A stretch of DNA of 50,513 bases. Source: an uncultured Ruminococcus sp. Its GTDB lineage: Bacteria; Bacillota; Clostridia; Oscillospirales; CAG-272. The translations under genes and the position numbers were made by a program. The notes below the pieces were generated by a model. It was not told the origin of the DNA and ran no database searches. It saw only the letters and a list, made by a program, of their open reading frames with translations. The stretch is taken from NCBI GenBank assembly GCA_902778145.1, contig CACYWW010000010.1, positions 1 through 50,513 on the forward strand, read 5' to 3'. This document shows positions 50,426 through 50,513 of this stretch, in pieces. Numbering within the stretch: position 1 is the first letter of the stretch; each line of letters opens with the position of its first letter.

Positions 50426-50513
50426 CCCCTGTCCGGTTCGCAATCATAGATTGCTTCACCGCTTTGGCTGAAAACTCCACACCGTGGAGTTTTCTTAACG
50501 CGTCGCGCCCCAA

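Noticed and set aside
50085-50513. Short frames within the end mosaic
   Set aside because: They come from repeat sequence; the same frames break in the other copies.

Overview
The window comes from a GC-rich, endospore-forming-type member of the Clostridia, probably an uncultured gut-type lineage related to Oscillospirales or Christensenellales. The evidence is a SpoIIE phosphatase gene, a six-subunit Rnf complex, CD1247-like, DUF951, DUF2752 and DUF6062 proteins, many lipoproteins with threonine/acid-rich linkers, and sigma-A promoters close to TTGAtA-N17-TATAAT. The taxonomy is inferred from gene content only. No rRNA, tRNA, CRISPR array, prophage or transposase gene was seen.

Layout. 1-5240: repeat element, then pgk, tpiA, a membrane-anchored DUF5722 glycosidase-like protein and a GNAT acetyltransferase. 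5288-9883: an OGG1-type DNA glycosylase with an unknown cysteine-rich protein, DUF6062, and an Mrp Fe-S carrier coupled to a solute-binding lipoprotein. 9990-13502: DUF951, prfA, a Sua5-CoaE fusion and a lytic transglycosylase. 13503-14221: repeat-rich gap. 14222-21128: one operon rnfCDGEAB-apbE-NusG_II-Gx transporter, driven by a consensus promoter. 21160-27917: a seven-gene operon (alpha/beta hydrolase, tcdA, TtcA-Nudix fusion, a 57-aa protein, esterase, UvrD-type helicase, GH43). 27983-29099: efp and a CD1247-like acidic protein. 29399-31834: D-Ala-D-Ala carboxypeptidase, DUF2752 and a zinc-ribbon membrane protein. 32136-38053: GH38 alpha-mannosidase and two duplicated sugar-binding lipoproteins. 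38396-40693: spoIIE. 41023-44138: GT2 glycosyltransferase and a secreted esterase. 44729-49819: an ABC ATPase-permease-GldG-DUF4340 operon. 49820-50513: repeat mosaic.

How the genes work together. Central carbon flux (pgk, tpiA) and Rnf-based coupling of ferredoxin oxidation to NAD+ reduction and ion pumping suggest a fermentative anaerobe. ApbE flavinylates RnfG and RnfD. Secreted GH43, GH38, DUF5722 and esterase proteins with solute-binding lipoproteins suggest scavenging of plant or host glycans, although no sugar ABC permease is in the window. Translation and tRNA functions recur (prfA, efp, Sua5, TcdA, TtcA).

The most unusual signal is not a gene. Seven copies of an intergenic element, all in the same orientation, carry a covarying hairpin, then a four-tract G-quadruplex motif. 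In five copies this is followed by a second hairpin that uses the last G-tract, so two structures look mutually exclusive. The element lies in gaps between transcription units, including all three long convergent gaps, and is mixed with other palindromic modules. Two domain fusions (Sua5-CoaE, TtcA-Nudix), an Rnf operon carrying EET-like accessory genes, a cysteine-rich RnfE tail and a 57-aa coupled gene are also worth a second look.
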